The notes beneath the pieces are model-generated. The model was not told the origin of the DNA and ran no database searches. It worked only from the letters and a program-made list of their open reading frames with translations. The position numbers and the translations under genes are program-made. From Prorocentrum cordatum (taxonomy: Eukaryota; Sar; Dinophyceae; Prorocentrales; Prorocentraceae), in NCBI GenBank assembly GCA_963575745.1, contig CAUYUJ010014597.1:82501-146500 (forward strand): a stretch of 64,000 nt of DNA, read 5' to 3'. Shown piece after piece: positions 54,228-64,000 of this stretch. How positions within the stretch are numbered: position 1 is the stretch's first letter; every line of letters starts with the position of its first letter.

Positions 54228-54356
54228 CGACGAGGAGGAGGGAGGAGGAGGAGGAGGAGGAGGAGGAGGAGGAGGAAGAGGAGGAGGAGGAGGAGGAGGA
54301 GGAGGAGGAGGAGGAGGAGGAGGAGGAGGAGGAGGAGGGAGGAGGAGGAGGAGGAG
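54228..54356. repeat. (GGA)n microsatellite
   Basis: Near-pure GGA run. Poly-Glu, poly-Gly and poly-Arg frames on plus and poly-Ser/Leu/Pro on minus are artefacts. Confidence 0.95.
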
Positions 54357-55017
54357 GACGCCCGAGGAGGGCACAACTCTCCTCGGAGGCTCCGCCCGTG
54401 CTCCACGCACGAGGAGAGCACGCGCGCGCGACCCGGGCGCGGCCTGGCCGACCCCTTCCGTGACGAGCACCCTCCGCGACGTCCCCCGCGCGCTCCAGGC
54501 CTCTCTCCGGCCGCACACGTGCGTCTTGGGGCGAGGCGAGGGGAACGTCTTGGAAGGGGGTGCTTTGCTTAGAGGCCTCTCAGATGGGGTCGGGGCAGGT
54601 GGGGTCGGAAGATCGCGCGTGGCATTGCCGATGCATCGGCAACGCACTGGCGATGAATCGGCAGTGCACCAGCGACGTCGGCGATGTATCGGCGCCGTCG
54701 ACGTGGAGAAACTCCGGCTCCACATCGAGCCGCATCGCCGATGAATCTGCGATGCGGCGCGATCCTCCGACCCCATCTACTCGGACCCCATCTTGGAGGC
54801 CCAAATTGCTATGGGGTCGGTCAAGCCGCCCCTGAGCGATGGGCAGGGCACGTGGGAGCCCCCGACGCTTCTGGCAGGGTCGGCCTGTACGGACCACACC
54901 CGACGGCGCTCCCACCGCGGGCCCCAAGACTGTCCTGGCCAGGATCCGTGCGCGTGGACCCTCCTGGTCGCCCCAACCTCTGCGCGCTGCGCGGCGCGCG
55001 GCCAAAGAGTCGCACCC
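54357..55017. other. no gene supported; CGATG-rich patch
   Basis: At 54617-54752 CGATGNATCGGC-type words recur (GCCGATGCATCGGCAACG, CGATGAATCGGCAGTG, CGATGTATCGGCGCC, CGCCGATGAATCTGCGATG). These are short inverted repeats spaced about 30 bp apart. No coding support. Confidence 0.4.
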
Positions 55018-55290
55018 TCACGACCCCACCCTGTGGAGAGGGGACGGCTCCGCGGCCCAGGCCGCGAGGTGCGAGGCGCAGCTCCTTTTGTTCGCCCCCT
55101 CGAGGCTGCCTGGCCATTCGGCGCCCCACCCCCAGGCCTTGCCCTTGCCCTTGCCCTTGCCCTTCATGGCCGCCATCATCGCGGCATAGCCGTACCAATC
55201 ATCCCAGCCATTGCCCCACCTCGAGGTAGGGGGATTCCGACCCGACCACAAATCCGGCAAGGCTTTCCAATGTCATTTCTCTCCGCTGCC
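55018..55290 (-). CDS. possible Gly/Lys/Trp-rich protein fragment
   Basis: The minus frame reads LPDLWSGRNPPTSRWGNGWD, DWYGYAAMMAAM, then KGKGKGKGKAWGWGAEW. Tracts of Lys-Gly near Gly/Trp/Tyr-rich sequence are common in dinoflagellate proteins that bind RNA, and a shorter KGKGKN tail occurs in the 8799-10012 gene. The KGKGKG part comes from an imperfect (CCCTTG)n repeat at 55138-55165, which weakens the case. No start or end is certain. Confidence 0.25.
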
Positions 55291-57120
55291 CGTCCACATC
55301 CTTCCCCTCTTCCCCCGCCCTCTCTTCGCTCCCGCCCTCGCCCTCCCTCCACCTCCTCCTCCTCCTCCCTCTCGCACCCCCTCATCCGCCCAACCCTTCT
55401 GGCTACTGACCAACCTCCTCCTCATCTTGCTCCTCCTCTGCCTCCGCCTCATCCTTAACCGTCGGTCGGAAGAAACATATAGCACCGTGAAATAGAAGGC
55501 ATTGGCAACAGGTTGGGCATCCGCCCGCCCCCTGAAGAGGAGGGAAGAGGGAAAGCCGCTCGACTCTTGAAGTAGGACGGCGGCTAAAAAATATTGGCAT
55601 CTCGGAGTCGCAAAATACTTACTTTCAACGACCCGCGCGTACTCCTCCCTCTTCTTCTCATCCGACTCCATCTCCCTCTCCTTCGACTCCCTCCTGTTGC
55701 TGCCGCTCATCCTGCTCCTCCTTCCGCTTCTCCTCCCCCTCGGGATCCTGGCTATCACTCGACGCATCACCTTCGGCACCATGATTCCCCCTCAGCGATC
55801 CCAGCTCCTGCTACCCATCCGCTGCTACTGATGTCCCTTCTCCTCCTCCTCCTCCTCCTCCTCCTCCTCCTCGTCGTCCTCCTCCTCCTCCTCCTCCTCC
55901 TCCATCACGTCCTCCTCCTCCTACTCCTCCTCCTCCTCCTCCTCCTCCTCGTCCTCACCCAACTCCTCAAACCCTTCCTCTCGTCCTCCGTCACGTCCTC
56001 CACCTGCCGATGCTCCTCCCCATCCACCACGCCACCAGGTGCTCCCCCCCCGAGCCTCGCCCTCCTCCCCTTCCCTTCCGGACAGGCCGACGGATGGAGA
56101 ATGCGAGGGGCTCTGGGCACCCGTCCCGATTCAGCACGGGCACCCAGGGGCGGCTCGAGAAAGCAGGCAGGGGATGCATGAGAGGAGGAGGAGGAGGAGG
56201 AGGAGGAGGAGGAGGAGGAGGAGGAGGAGGAGGAGGGGGAGGAGGAGGAGGAGGAGGAGAAATGCAAGGAGGATGACAATGAGCACGGAGCAGGATGCGT
56301 GGAGCAGTGCAGTCATCGTGCCACAAGCAGGGGCTCTCGATCTGTAGTCAAAGGACCGTCCTGGCCACGGCGAGCCTCGGCCACGAAAGAGGGCGGCTGC
56401 AGAGGGGGCCAGGAAGAAGAGCGAGCGAGAGAAAGGGGGGAAAGAGAGAAAGAGAGAAATAGAGAGAGAGGGAGGAGGAGGAGGAGGAGGAGGAGGAGGA
56501 GGAGGAGGAGGAGGAGGAGGGAGGAGGAGGAGGAGGAGGAGGAGGAGGAGGAGGAGGAGGAGGAGGAGGAGGAGGAGGAGGAGGGAGGAGGAGGAGGAGG
56601 AGGAGGAGGAGGAGGAGGAGGAGGAGGAGGAATGCAAGGAGGATGACAATGAGGCCTCCCCGTCCCCCTTCCTCCTCCGAAAGCCTCTGAGGGCCTCGGG
56701 AGCCCCCCCAACCCCGGGGGAGCCACGGAAAGCCTCCCAAAACCTGTGGGCCACAGCCGAAAGCGGCCCAGAATATCCAAGCAGCGCCGCAAACCTCCGA
56801 AAACGCCCCGCCATGCCCAGCAGCAGATGCCGTGCGAAAGGGCGCAGACGAAGCGAGACGGAGTGCGCGGATGCTGCTGTGCTGCTCGCCCTGAAAAGAA
56901 TACCAGCCAGCCTCGTGAGCACAAAATCTCGGAAGCCCGCGCGGGGGCCTCTTCTTTCGGTGGCGAGCCCAGGGGAAAAAGGAGAAAGAGAGGTGGAGAG
57001 AGAGGGCCGGCCTTCTTCCCAGAAGGCGGCGGAGCTTCTCAAGAGCCCTCGCGCCCTCTGTGAGAAGCCGCCTGCGGCCTCGGAACCGGCCTACGAGGCT
57101 CCTGTGAAGGCGAGGTTGCT
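55291..57120. repeat. (CTC)n and (GGA)n tracts with spacer
   Basis: CTC-rich runs lie at about 55340-55450 and 55830-55970. GGA runs lie at 56181-56262 and 56472-56632. Intervening sequence is pyrimidine- or purine-biased, and repeated words flank the two GGA runs (ATGCAAGGAGGATGACAATG at 56263 and 56632), suggesting the GGA-bearing segment was duplicated. Long frames here are artefacts. Confidence 0.8.
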
Positions 57121-57700
57121 TCTGTGAAGCCCTGCCGCCTTCTCGGAACGCCCGTACCGTTGCGCTGTCCCCCTGGGTTCGCCGCTGACTCTTGGGTCGG
57201 CACGGGCCCCCTCTCCCGCACCCTTTCCCCCGCGTGCGGAGCGCAGAGTGTGCCGGGAAGGGCCGCGGTGCAGGGGGGGGGGGCTCGGGATGCGCCGCCC
57301 GGGGGCTGCGGGGAGGGGAAGTTTCACTTGTGGAAAAGTTTAGCTTGTGGCAGAAAAGGTCCGGAAAGCACATGCCCTCCTCCATGTGATGGATCGTGCA
57401 TCCCCGTCGGCGCAGCCATTTGCGAGCAGCTGCTCCGCGAGTGGCCCGGGGGCTGCGGGGGGGGGGGGCAGCGGCGCTGGCGGGGCCAACATATCGAGGA
57501 CGAGCGCCCGACGGCGGATGCAGAACGCATCGCTCAAGGGGCCCAAGGATACACAAATCCGCCGATCCGGCGCGTGAAATTCAAAGGCCCTCAGATATGG
57601 CTCGAGCCTCAGTTCTTGAGCTTCAGCTCTGCTCGGGGGGGGGGGCCCGGGGGGGCTCTGCCAGGGTGCGGGGGGGGGTTCTGAGTCAATTTTGGCAGCA
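57121..57700. other. no gene supported; G homopolymers
   Basis: G-runs lie near 57276, 57460 and 57636-57675. No coherent frame is seen on either strand. Confidence 0.35.
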
Positions 57701-57739
57701 AAATCGGAACTCCAGCTCGCTCTGGGTCGGCCCCTCGCC

Positions 57740-58215
57740 CCGGAGAGCCCGAACGCGGGCCCATAAAAACCCAGCGGCCGCCCAGACGGCCCAAGAGGGC
57801 TCTGAGTGGCCGAAACATCGCTCCAAGACGCTCAATATGCTCCTCGGACGGCCCCAAAAGCCTCCAACATACCCTCCCGACACCTCCTAAGAGTGCCCCA
57901 AGACGGAAAATCTGCCCCATTCCCGTGGGAAAACGTGCATTTTTTGCATGTTCGCTTCTTCGGCCTTCGCAGTGTTCAACGCGGCCCAAGAGATCCCCAA
58001 AACAGGCCCAGAGGCTCTCAAGAGGGCCCCAAATCGGCCCAAGAAGGGAGGCCCCCAAGACAGCCCAAGCGGGCCCCAGGACGGGCCCAAGAAGCGCCCA
58101 AGAGGCTCCACGACTGCCCCAGAAGGGCCCAAGACGGCCCAAGAGGCGCCCAGGAGGCACCAAAATGACCCTAGGAGCCCCCAAGAAACCCCGAGAGGCT
58201 CCAAGTGTTGAATAG
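57740..58215. repeat. degenerate CCCAAGACGGCCC repeats, block 1
   Basis: Words such as CGGCCCAAGAGGGCTCTGAG, CTCCAAGACGCTC, CCAGGACGGGCCCAAGAAGC and CCCAAGACGGCCCAAGAGGC recur at loose ~12-24-bp spacing. The minus strand translates to Leu/Gly/Trp-rich low complexity. It is too irregular for a standard satellite. The same word type occurs at 15428-15525, 58884-59060 and 62848-63000. Confidence 0.6.
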
Positions 58216-58640
58216 GAAACAATGGAAGGTCGCAACGGCCCGACGTATCTGCGCTAAGCCTTGCTAAACCTCGTTAAGCCTGGGCGGGGGCGGGCCCGAA
58301 GTCGCAGATGCGCTGGGGGCGCGCAGGCGCGAACCCAAGAGCAAGCCATAACTTCCAGGGCGATGTTCTGGTTTGCTCTCCCGTGCCCCCCGTGCCAAGG
58401 CCCGTGCCTCCTGTGCCCAGGCGGCGATGGCCCGTTAAACCACCTACGCCCTAACTAACTCTGCCTCTCCTCTTCTAAACCCTCCTTCCATTTCTGGGAG
58501 GAGTTTACCCCTCCCCTACCCCCATGGCCTGGATCTGGGCGAGGGGGGGCGCCGCGAGCGGTCAGAAGATCCTGTCTCGCTCGTTGGCAGACCAAGTTCT
58601 GGCACTGCTCACTGGATCGCCCCCCCCCCACCCCCCCCGT
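58216..58640. other. no gene supported
   Basis: Mixed sequence with C homopolymers at 58620-58640 just before the (GT)n run. No gene is seen. Confidence 0.35.
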
Positions 58641-58643
58641 ATG

Positions 58644-58840
<197 letters not shown>

Positions 58841-58883
58841 GAAGGTGCGGGGGCAACAGAAGGTCCACCCCGTGCTTTGATAG

Positions 58884-59060
58884 ATGACCTCTAAAGATGG
58901 CCCCAAGAGGCCCCCCAAGGCTCAGAAAGCCTCACGAGCGCCTCAAGACACCCCAAGATGGCTCCGCGACAGCTCCAGAAGCCCCCAGGACGGCCCTAAG
59001 AGAGCCCAGGGACGGCCCAAGGCCTCCAAGACGCCCAAGATGCCTTCCAAGATCCCTCGT
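58884..59060. repeat. degenerate CCCAAGACGGCCC repeats, block 2
   Basis: Same word family as 57740-58215 (GATGGCCCCAAGAGGCCCCC, CAGGACGGCCCTAAGAGAGC, CCAAGACGCCCAAGATGCC). Confidence 0.6.
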
Positions 59061-59764
59061 CAAGGCCACTCGCCTGGCGGCACTTTTGGGATGGGCTGGC
59101 GGGGATGCGCATAGCGCGAAGACCTGATGGACATGGCGGCAAGGAGGGTGGAGGAAGAGGATGAGGTGGAGAAGGAAGAGGATTTGGCGTGGATGCCACG
59201 ATTATCGATACCCCGTGGGAAAGTGGACCTTATGGGAGCCACATGCCTGTCTCCAGGACCCAGAAGGGAAAAAACCCGCGCGCGGAATCCTGAATGCTGA
59301 GCGCTCGAGGGATCTCGGGACGAATGTCAAAACAAATTTCGCCGACGACCTCGGCCAACATGGTTCCGAAGGAAGTGGGTTGGATACTAGGTAACCTGGA
59401 CATCGGGGCACGCGCTGGGAATCTGGACACGGTCGAAGCGACGCAACCATAACGACGCGACTCGCGCGCTTTTCTCTCGCAACTGGCAAATCGGCGACCG
59501 AACCCCAACTGGCCGCCCGATGTCCCTGTTGACGGGCACCCCTTGCCCCAGGCACCACTGCCGCGCCGCGCGACAAAGGCGGGGCGCTCCCTCATCTCAA
59601 ATCTGGAATCGCAAGACTGGCGACAGCACGCTCGACCCAACGGGCAACGCCGCCTGTGAAAACTGAAAGGCACCACGGCACGCGTTGACCGGCGAGCCCC
59701 CGCGGCCCCCGAGCAACAGTCTGACCTGAGCGCGCCGCCGCGCGCCCCCCCCCCCCCCCACCAC
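59061..59764. other. spacer with a copy of a dispersed motif
   Basis: ACTCGCCTGGCGGCAC, TTTTGGGATGGGCTGGCGGG and GATGCGCATAGCGCGAAG at 59068-59117 resemble the motif at 2990-3050 and 15587/16255. The rest, up to the stop of the next gene at 59765, is probably its 3' region. Confidence 0.4.
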
Positions 59765-62682
59765 TCACGCTGAAGTCAGAGGCCCAAACATCGCCTCGGA
59801 TTCGTCTTCGGCGCGCGGGCGCTTCTCTGGCGGCGCGGCCGACGACCCCGGCGACTCCGCGGAAGGCGGGCGTTTGCTGGCCTGGAAGGGGCCCTGCTTT
59901 TCGACATATGGCTTCACGTTGGTTCTGGGGAACTCCTTCGGCTCTTCGGACTTCGCAGGGCCCTTCAGGATCTGAACCTAATACCTCGAGGAGAGGGCCT
60001 CCGTGATCCTGCCCTTCTTCTTGTCGTAGAAGTGCATGTCACGGCCGAACTGGGTGAGCACCAAGCCGCCGACCTTCAAGGGGCCCTGCGGCGCGGCTGC
60101 GCCGACTGGCTCGCTAGCCGCGGGAGCTGCCGCGGCCTGCTCCAGGCCTGCTGGGGCGTCGCCTGCCTCGTCCGCTCCGCTGGGCACCGCAGCCTGCGCG
60201 GCCTGCTGCCCGTCGGCGCCCCCCTCGGCAGCCGCGCCGCTGGCGGGCTCTGAGGCGCCAGGTTCGAGACCCTCGTCCGCCTTGGCAGCCGCAGCTGGAG
60301 CCTGCGCCTCTGCGGCCCCCTCGGCAGCCGCGCCGCTGGCGGGCGCCGCGGCGCTCTGGGGCTCGAGCCCCTCGTCCGCCATGGCAGCCGCAGCTGGAGC
60401 CAACGCCTCCGCGGCCTGCCCAGCTGCCGCGCCCGGCGCGCCAGCGGGGGCGAGCTCGGCTGGCGCCCCGCCCAGCGAGCTGGCGCCGCCTTTGCCCGCG
60501 GGCGCAGTCGCGGCGGACTTCGCAGTCGGCGCCGCGGCATCTGTTTTCGCCGTCTTGGCGGCGGGGGCGCGGGCGGCGTCGTCGGCGCCGCCCTCGTCCT
60601 TGCCGACGGCGGCGATGGCCTCGATCCCCGCGCACTTCTGCGCCGAGGTGGCCCCCGATCGCGCGCCCTTGCTCTGGTATTGGCGAGCCATGACGCCGAG
60701 GCTGCGGACGTCGGAATCACCCCGCCCTGCAGTCTTGAACGAGTCGGGGAATTCGCCCGGCACCTCCGACAAGGCCGCCCCCAAGCGGATCCAGCGCATC
60801 TCCGCCCACATGCGGCTCACGCGCGCATCTTCCAAGTGGCCCTCGCGGGGCGTCGAACGGCAAATCCGCCACCTCCGACGCCGCGTCTGGCGCGAGCCCC
60901 GACTCGGATATTTCAATGTTTCACTGCGAGCGAAAGGCTCAAACCAGAACTCGGCGCCTGAGGTTCTGGATTGGATTTGCCGCCCCCCTTGCCTGGATCT
61001 TTCGATAATCCTTCAGCAGGTCCTTGCACGCCTTGTTGGGGATGAGATCGATCAGCTCGGCGTGGTCGCGGAAGAACTCGGCCGCCTTCGCGATGGCGCC
61101 CAGCGTGGCGCTCTTCATCTGCGCGGCATCCCCGACGAGCGGCCCGACGCAGCACCGCGGGTGGCCAGGCCCCCAGTCGGACAGCAGCGCGATGCGCGAG
61201 AAGTCCTCGGCGATCCACGCCAGGCGCGCCTTGTCGTCCGCATGGCCGCTCAAGAACTCCACGGCAAACTCGAGATGGCCCCTCGCGCCCTCGTCATCCT
61301 CTGGCGCCTCTCCCAGCAGTGCCTGAAGCGCGGAGATGTCTTTCTCCGCCGGCGGTTTACCGTCCCCCAGCATGCGCTCATACGTCGCCGCCCTGCCGCG
61401 CGCGTTGTAAGCGCGGTGCATCTGCGACGGGAAGAGCGCGGAGCGATACTAAAGCTTCCCCAGCTGCTTCACCGAGTCAAGGTCGACGACGCCCTGCGGT
61501 TCCTTCATGGCCATGTCCATTATGACCTGGAGCAGAGGCGGGACCAAATACCCGAAGTCTTTGACGCGGTCTTGGACGTTCTCGGCGAAACCCCGGACTG
61601 GCACCCACTCCTTCTCCTGCAACGGCCAAATCACAATGTCGGGGAGGAACCTGCTGCAGGACGGACCCAGGCTGGCGGTGAAGTCCTGCTCCGACACCCC
61701 CCCGCGAGCCTTCTTCAACCGAGAAACATGGTCCAGGAACTGGTCTACCCAGAAGTCCATGCACTCTGGGGAGAGCTTCTTCGACGGCGAGAAGAGACGG
61801 CGGTTCTGCACGGCACCCTTCGCCGCGTTCAGCATCTCCTGGACTGCCGCGTCCTCCTCTTCCTGCGCGGCGAGATCCGCCGAAGGCGCGGGGCTGCGCG
61901 CCCCGGCGGCGGCCGCGATGGCGCCCAACTTGGGAGGCGTGACATCCTCGTCTGCCAGGGTGGCGGTGGTCTTGCCATCTGGCGTGTGTCCCGCGCCCAT
62001 GATCGCCAACGCTCCTGACGGCGCGGCTCCTGCGATCGCCGCGTCCAGTCGCGGCATGCCTCCCTTCGGAGGCTTCCACGACCTCTTCAGGTTCAGCTCC
62101 GCCTCCTCTACCACGGGCCCCAGGTCGAACTTGGGGAAGCTGCCGCTGACCACCCACGTATCCTTCGGAAGGGAACGCATTTTGAAATTCAAGCAGTAGC
62201 TCGGTCCCCATATGGCCCCTGCTTAACAAGGTTTCGGGAGCGATGTCCTCGGGAACGATCTCCTTCGGAAACTTCATCACGTCGCTTGGGCCGACGAGAA
62301 ACTGCAACGCCACAGCGCCGTGTTTTTTCTTCATGTCGGCAGGCAGGTCCGGCTTCACCGCTTTCGGCACGAGGTAGAAAATGCTCTTACGAGATACACT
62401 GATTCCCACCTTGTGCCTCCACGTTTCCATGAGCTTCTTGTTAATGCGGCCCTCTCCTGTGTTCTGCGGGTCCTTCAGGCTCCTGAAACCGACATACAGC
62501 TTCACCATCTCCTCGTGCTTCTCGTCCGCGCCCATGCCGAACCCCGCGAACGCGGAGACTGCCTGGCTGCGCTGGGCGGCCGTTATCTCCAAACCCTCCA
62601 GAGCATCCTGCACTTGCTCTGGCGTGGGGTTCTTCACAGCCAGCCGCTTCGAGGTCGCCTTCTTCGGGGCCATCTGCGGCAA
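59765..62682 (-). CDS. uncharacterised multi-exon protein with two internal TAG codons
   Basis: ATG 62682 (MPQMAPKKATSKRLAVKNPT) opens a frame reading EGLEITAAQRSQAVSAFAGF and LVPKAVKPDLPADMKKKHGA. Between about 62270 and 62215 the frame changes (TTAAGCAG acceptor) to NFKMRSLPKDTWVVSGSFPK, CMDFWVDQFLDHVSRLKKAR and ENVQDRVKDFGYLVPPLLQV. TAG at 61451-61449 (GKL*YRSALFPSQ) is followed in frame by HRAYNARGRAATYERML and AKAAEFFRDHAELIDLIPNK. A CCAG|GCAAGG donor near 60990 precedes another frame: MWAEMRWIRLGAALSEVPGE, an Ala-rich linker, FGRDMHFYDKKKGRITEAL. TAG at 59980-59978 (SRY*VQILKGPAK) is followed in frame by VKPYVEKQGPFQASKRPP, ending TGA 59765. GRDMHFYDKKKGRITEAL...VQILKGPAK resembles a KOW-like beta module. 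No 14-bp motif occurs here. Confidence 0.5.
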
Positions 62683-62738
62683 GGCTCTTCGGGGGTCCCT
62701 TCGATGGCCGGTGCCTTTCTAGAAAAGGCTCGGCTAGC

Positions 62739-62747
62739 CTTGAGCCA
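62739..62747 (-). promoter_or_regulatory. possible spliced-leader relic, TGGCTCAAG
   Basis: The minus strand reads GGTGGCTCAAGGC here, 57 bases upstream of the ATG at 62682. The last nine bases of the dinoflagellate spliced leader are TGGCTCAAG. Relics of the leader occur upstream of dinoflagellate genes that returned from mRNA. The match does not extend upstream (the leader has ATTT before TGG), and nine bases are expected by chance about once in two windows of this size. Weak. Confidence 0.2.
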
Positions 62748-62847
62748 CCAGCGTGTTGGCGAAGAGTGTGTGAGGAGGCTTTGGGGTGAAAGAGCTGAGC
62801 GCTACCTCAGTATTGAGGCGTTCTCGCCTGCTTGAATTTCTGACGTG

Positions 62848-63000
62848 GCTTCCAAGAAAGCCCACCTGACAGTCCAAGAGGCCTCGACGAGACGCCCACG
62901 ACGCCCAACACGACACCGACACGCCCAGGACGGCACCAAACGAAAACCCCGCTGGCTCCAAGATGTTTGCAAGACGGCCCACGACGGCCCGAGCAGCATG
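62848..63000. repeat. degenerate CCCAAGACGGCCC repeats, block 3
   Basis: Same word family as 57740-58215: AGTCCAAGAGGCCTCGACGA, GACGCCCACGACGCCC, GCAAGACGGCCCACGACGGC. It lies between the 5' region of the 62682 gene and the 85-bp repeats. Confidence 0.55.
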
Positions 63001-63265
63001 GGAGGCCCTGGACTCACCAGGGGGGCGGGGGTCAGGCGGATGGGCCGAAGGCCTGTCAGAATATAGTTGAACCCATTGGGCCCTGGGAGGCCCTTGACCC
63101 ACCAGGGGGGCGGGGGTCAGGCGGAGAGGCCGAAGGCCTGTCAGAATATAGTTGAACCCATTGGGCCCTGGGAGGCCCTGGACCCACCAGGGGGGCGGGG
63201 ATCAGGCGGATGGGCCGAAGGCCTGTCAGAATATAGTTGAACCCATTGGGCCCTGGGAGGCCCTG
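63001..63265 (+). repeat. 85-bp tandem repeat, three copies
   Basis: Units start at 63001, 63086 and 63171, with a partial at 63256; the period is exactly 85 bp. The unit contains CACCAGGGGGGCGGGGGTCA, GGCCGAAGGCCTGTCAGAAT and ATAGTTGAACCCATTGGGCC. Only a few bases differ between copies, so the array is young or homogenised. It is not a multiple of three and is not coding. Confidence 0.95.
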
Positions 63266-63821
63266 GCCTGGAGGCGGAGGAGGAGGAGAAGGACAATGAT
63301 GATGAGGAAGAGAAAGGGGAGAAGGAGGAGGAGGGGGATGAGGAAGAGAAATAACAGGAGGATCAGGAAGAGGATGAGGAGGAGAAGGATGATGATGAGG
63401 ACGAGGAGGAGGCCGATGAGGACGAGGAGGGTGAGGAGGGGGAGGGAGATGAGGAGTGGGATGAGGAGTATGGATGATGGATGGAGTGTGAGAAGGGAGA
63501 AATCATGGATGATGAGGATGAAGATGAGGATGAAGAGGATGAGGATGAGAAGGAGGGAAGGAGCATGGAGGAAAGAGGATGATGATGATGATGAGGAGGA
63601 GGAGGATGAGGAGGAGGATGAGGAGAGTGATGAGGAAGAGGAGGGGGGAAGACGAGGATGAGGAGAAAGAGGGGGATGATGATGATGATGATGATGATGA
63701 TGGTGATGATGATGCTGATGATGATTGTGATTATAATGATGATGGGGATGAGGATCAAGCGGATAGAAGGTAAGGAGGATGAGGAAAAAGGGGATGATGA
63801 AGAGGAGGAAGAGGATGAGGG

Positions 63822-63898
<77 letters not shown>

Positions 63899-64000
63899 CT
63901 GATGCTGATGCTGATGATGATGATGCTGATGATGAGGAGGATGATCATGATGATGATGATCAGGAAGAGGAGGAGTAGGACGAGGAGGACGAGGAGGAGG
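63266..64000. repeat. GAG/GAT compound repeat
   Basis: GGAGGA- and GATGAT-type triplets with frequent interruptions. The cleanest (GAT)n run is at about 63820-63898. Asp/Glu-rich plus frames and Ile/Ser-rich minus frames are artefacts. It continues to the window edge. Confidence 0.9.

Noticed and set aside
55594-57042. long Ser-, Leu- and Pro-rich frames
   Set aside because: They run through (CTC)n/(GGA)n tracts in all frames and show no normal composition outside them.
60036-62018. 660-codon open frame on the plus strand
   Set aside because: It is antisense to the minus-strand gene at 59765-62682, whose residues look far more protein-like. GC-rich sequence leaves the opposite strand open.

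Overview
The window looks like nuclear DNA of a dinoflagellate. This rests on style and not on a marker gene. Genes sit in long one-sided blocks, and nearly every convincing coding stretch is on the minus strand. At least one intron reads GC-AG. Proteins are rich in Ala, Pro and Lys, and one ends in Lys-Gly repeats. Transposase-like genes, simple repeats and satellites fill most of the space. I see no rRNA, tRNA, CRISPR array, operon or bacterial promoter. A Prorocentrum-like genome is a guess only.

Layout. 0.4-4.0 kb: a transposase-like gene with one intron packed with GTA/GTG repeat. 5.2-15.3 kb: five minus-strand genes of unknown function, separated by (CGT)n and (GA)n tracts, a dispersed hairpin element and a cluster of GTGTGATCACAC palindromes. 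15.5-16.7 kb: a ~0.5 kb segment present twice. 17.1-20.7 kb: a ~20-bp satellite, interrupted by ~290-bp repeats and (GTC)n. 21-32 kb: GC-rich minus-strand coding pieces, a ~2 kb segmental duplication and many copies of a short motif, GCGCCAGAGGCAGC. 32.5-33.7 kb: a 30-bp satellite. 34-38 kb: a hAT-like transposase copy with three in-frame stops. 38.1-40.1 kb: a 90-bp minisatellite. 40.3-46.6 kb: a large block of the 20-bp satellite. 46.9-52.9 kb: two minus-strand genes, with the same satellite between them in inverted orientation. 53-59 kb: simple repeats with little coding signal. 59.8-62.7 kb: a multi-exon minus-strand gene. 62.8-64 kb: an 85-bp tandem repeat and GAT/GAG repeats.

Two patterns cross the window. 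First, the 14-bp motif (sense strand GCTGCCTCTGGCGC) occurs roughly 60 times between 21 and 53 kb, always in the same orientation. Inside coding frames it is usually read as Ala-Ala-Ser-Gly-Ala. Second, several coding regions continue in the same frame across one stop codon, most often TAG. This may be decay of multicopy genes, unrecognised introns, assembly error or stop-codon recoding. Sequence alone cannot decide. No pathway links these genes; they look like transposable elements and multicopy families of unknown role.
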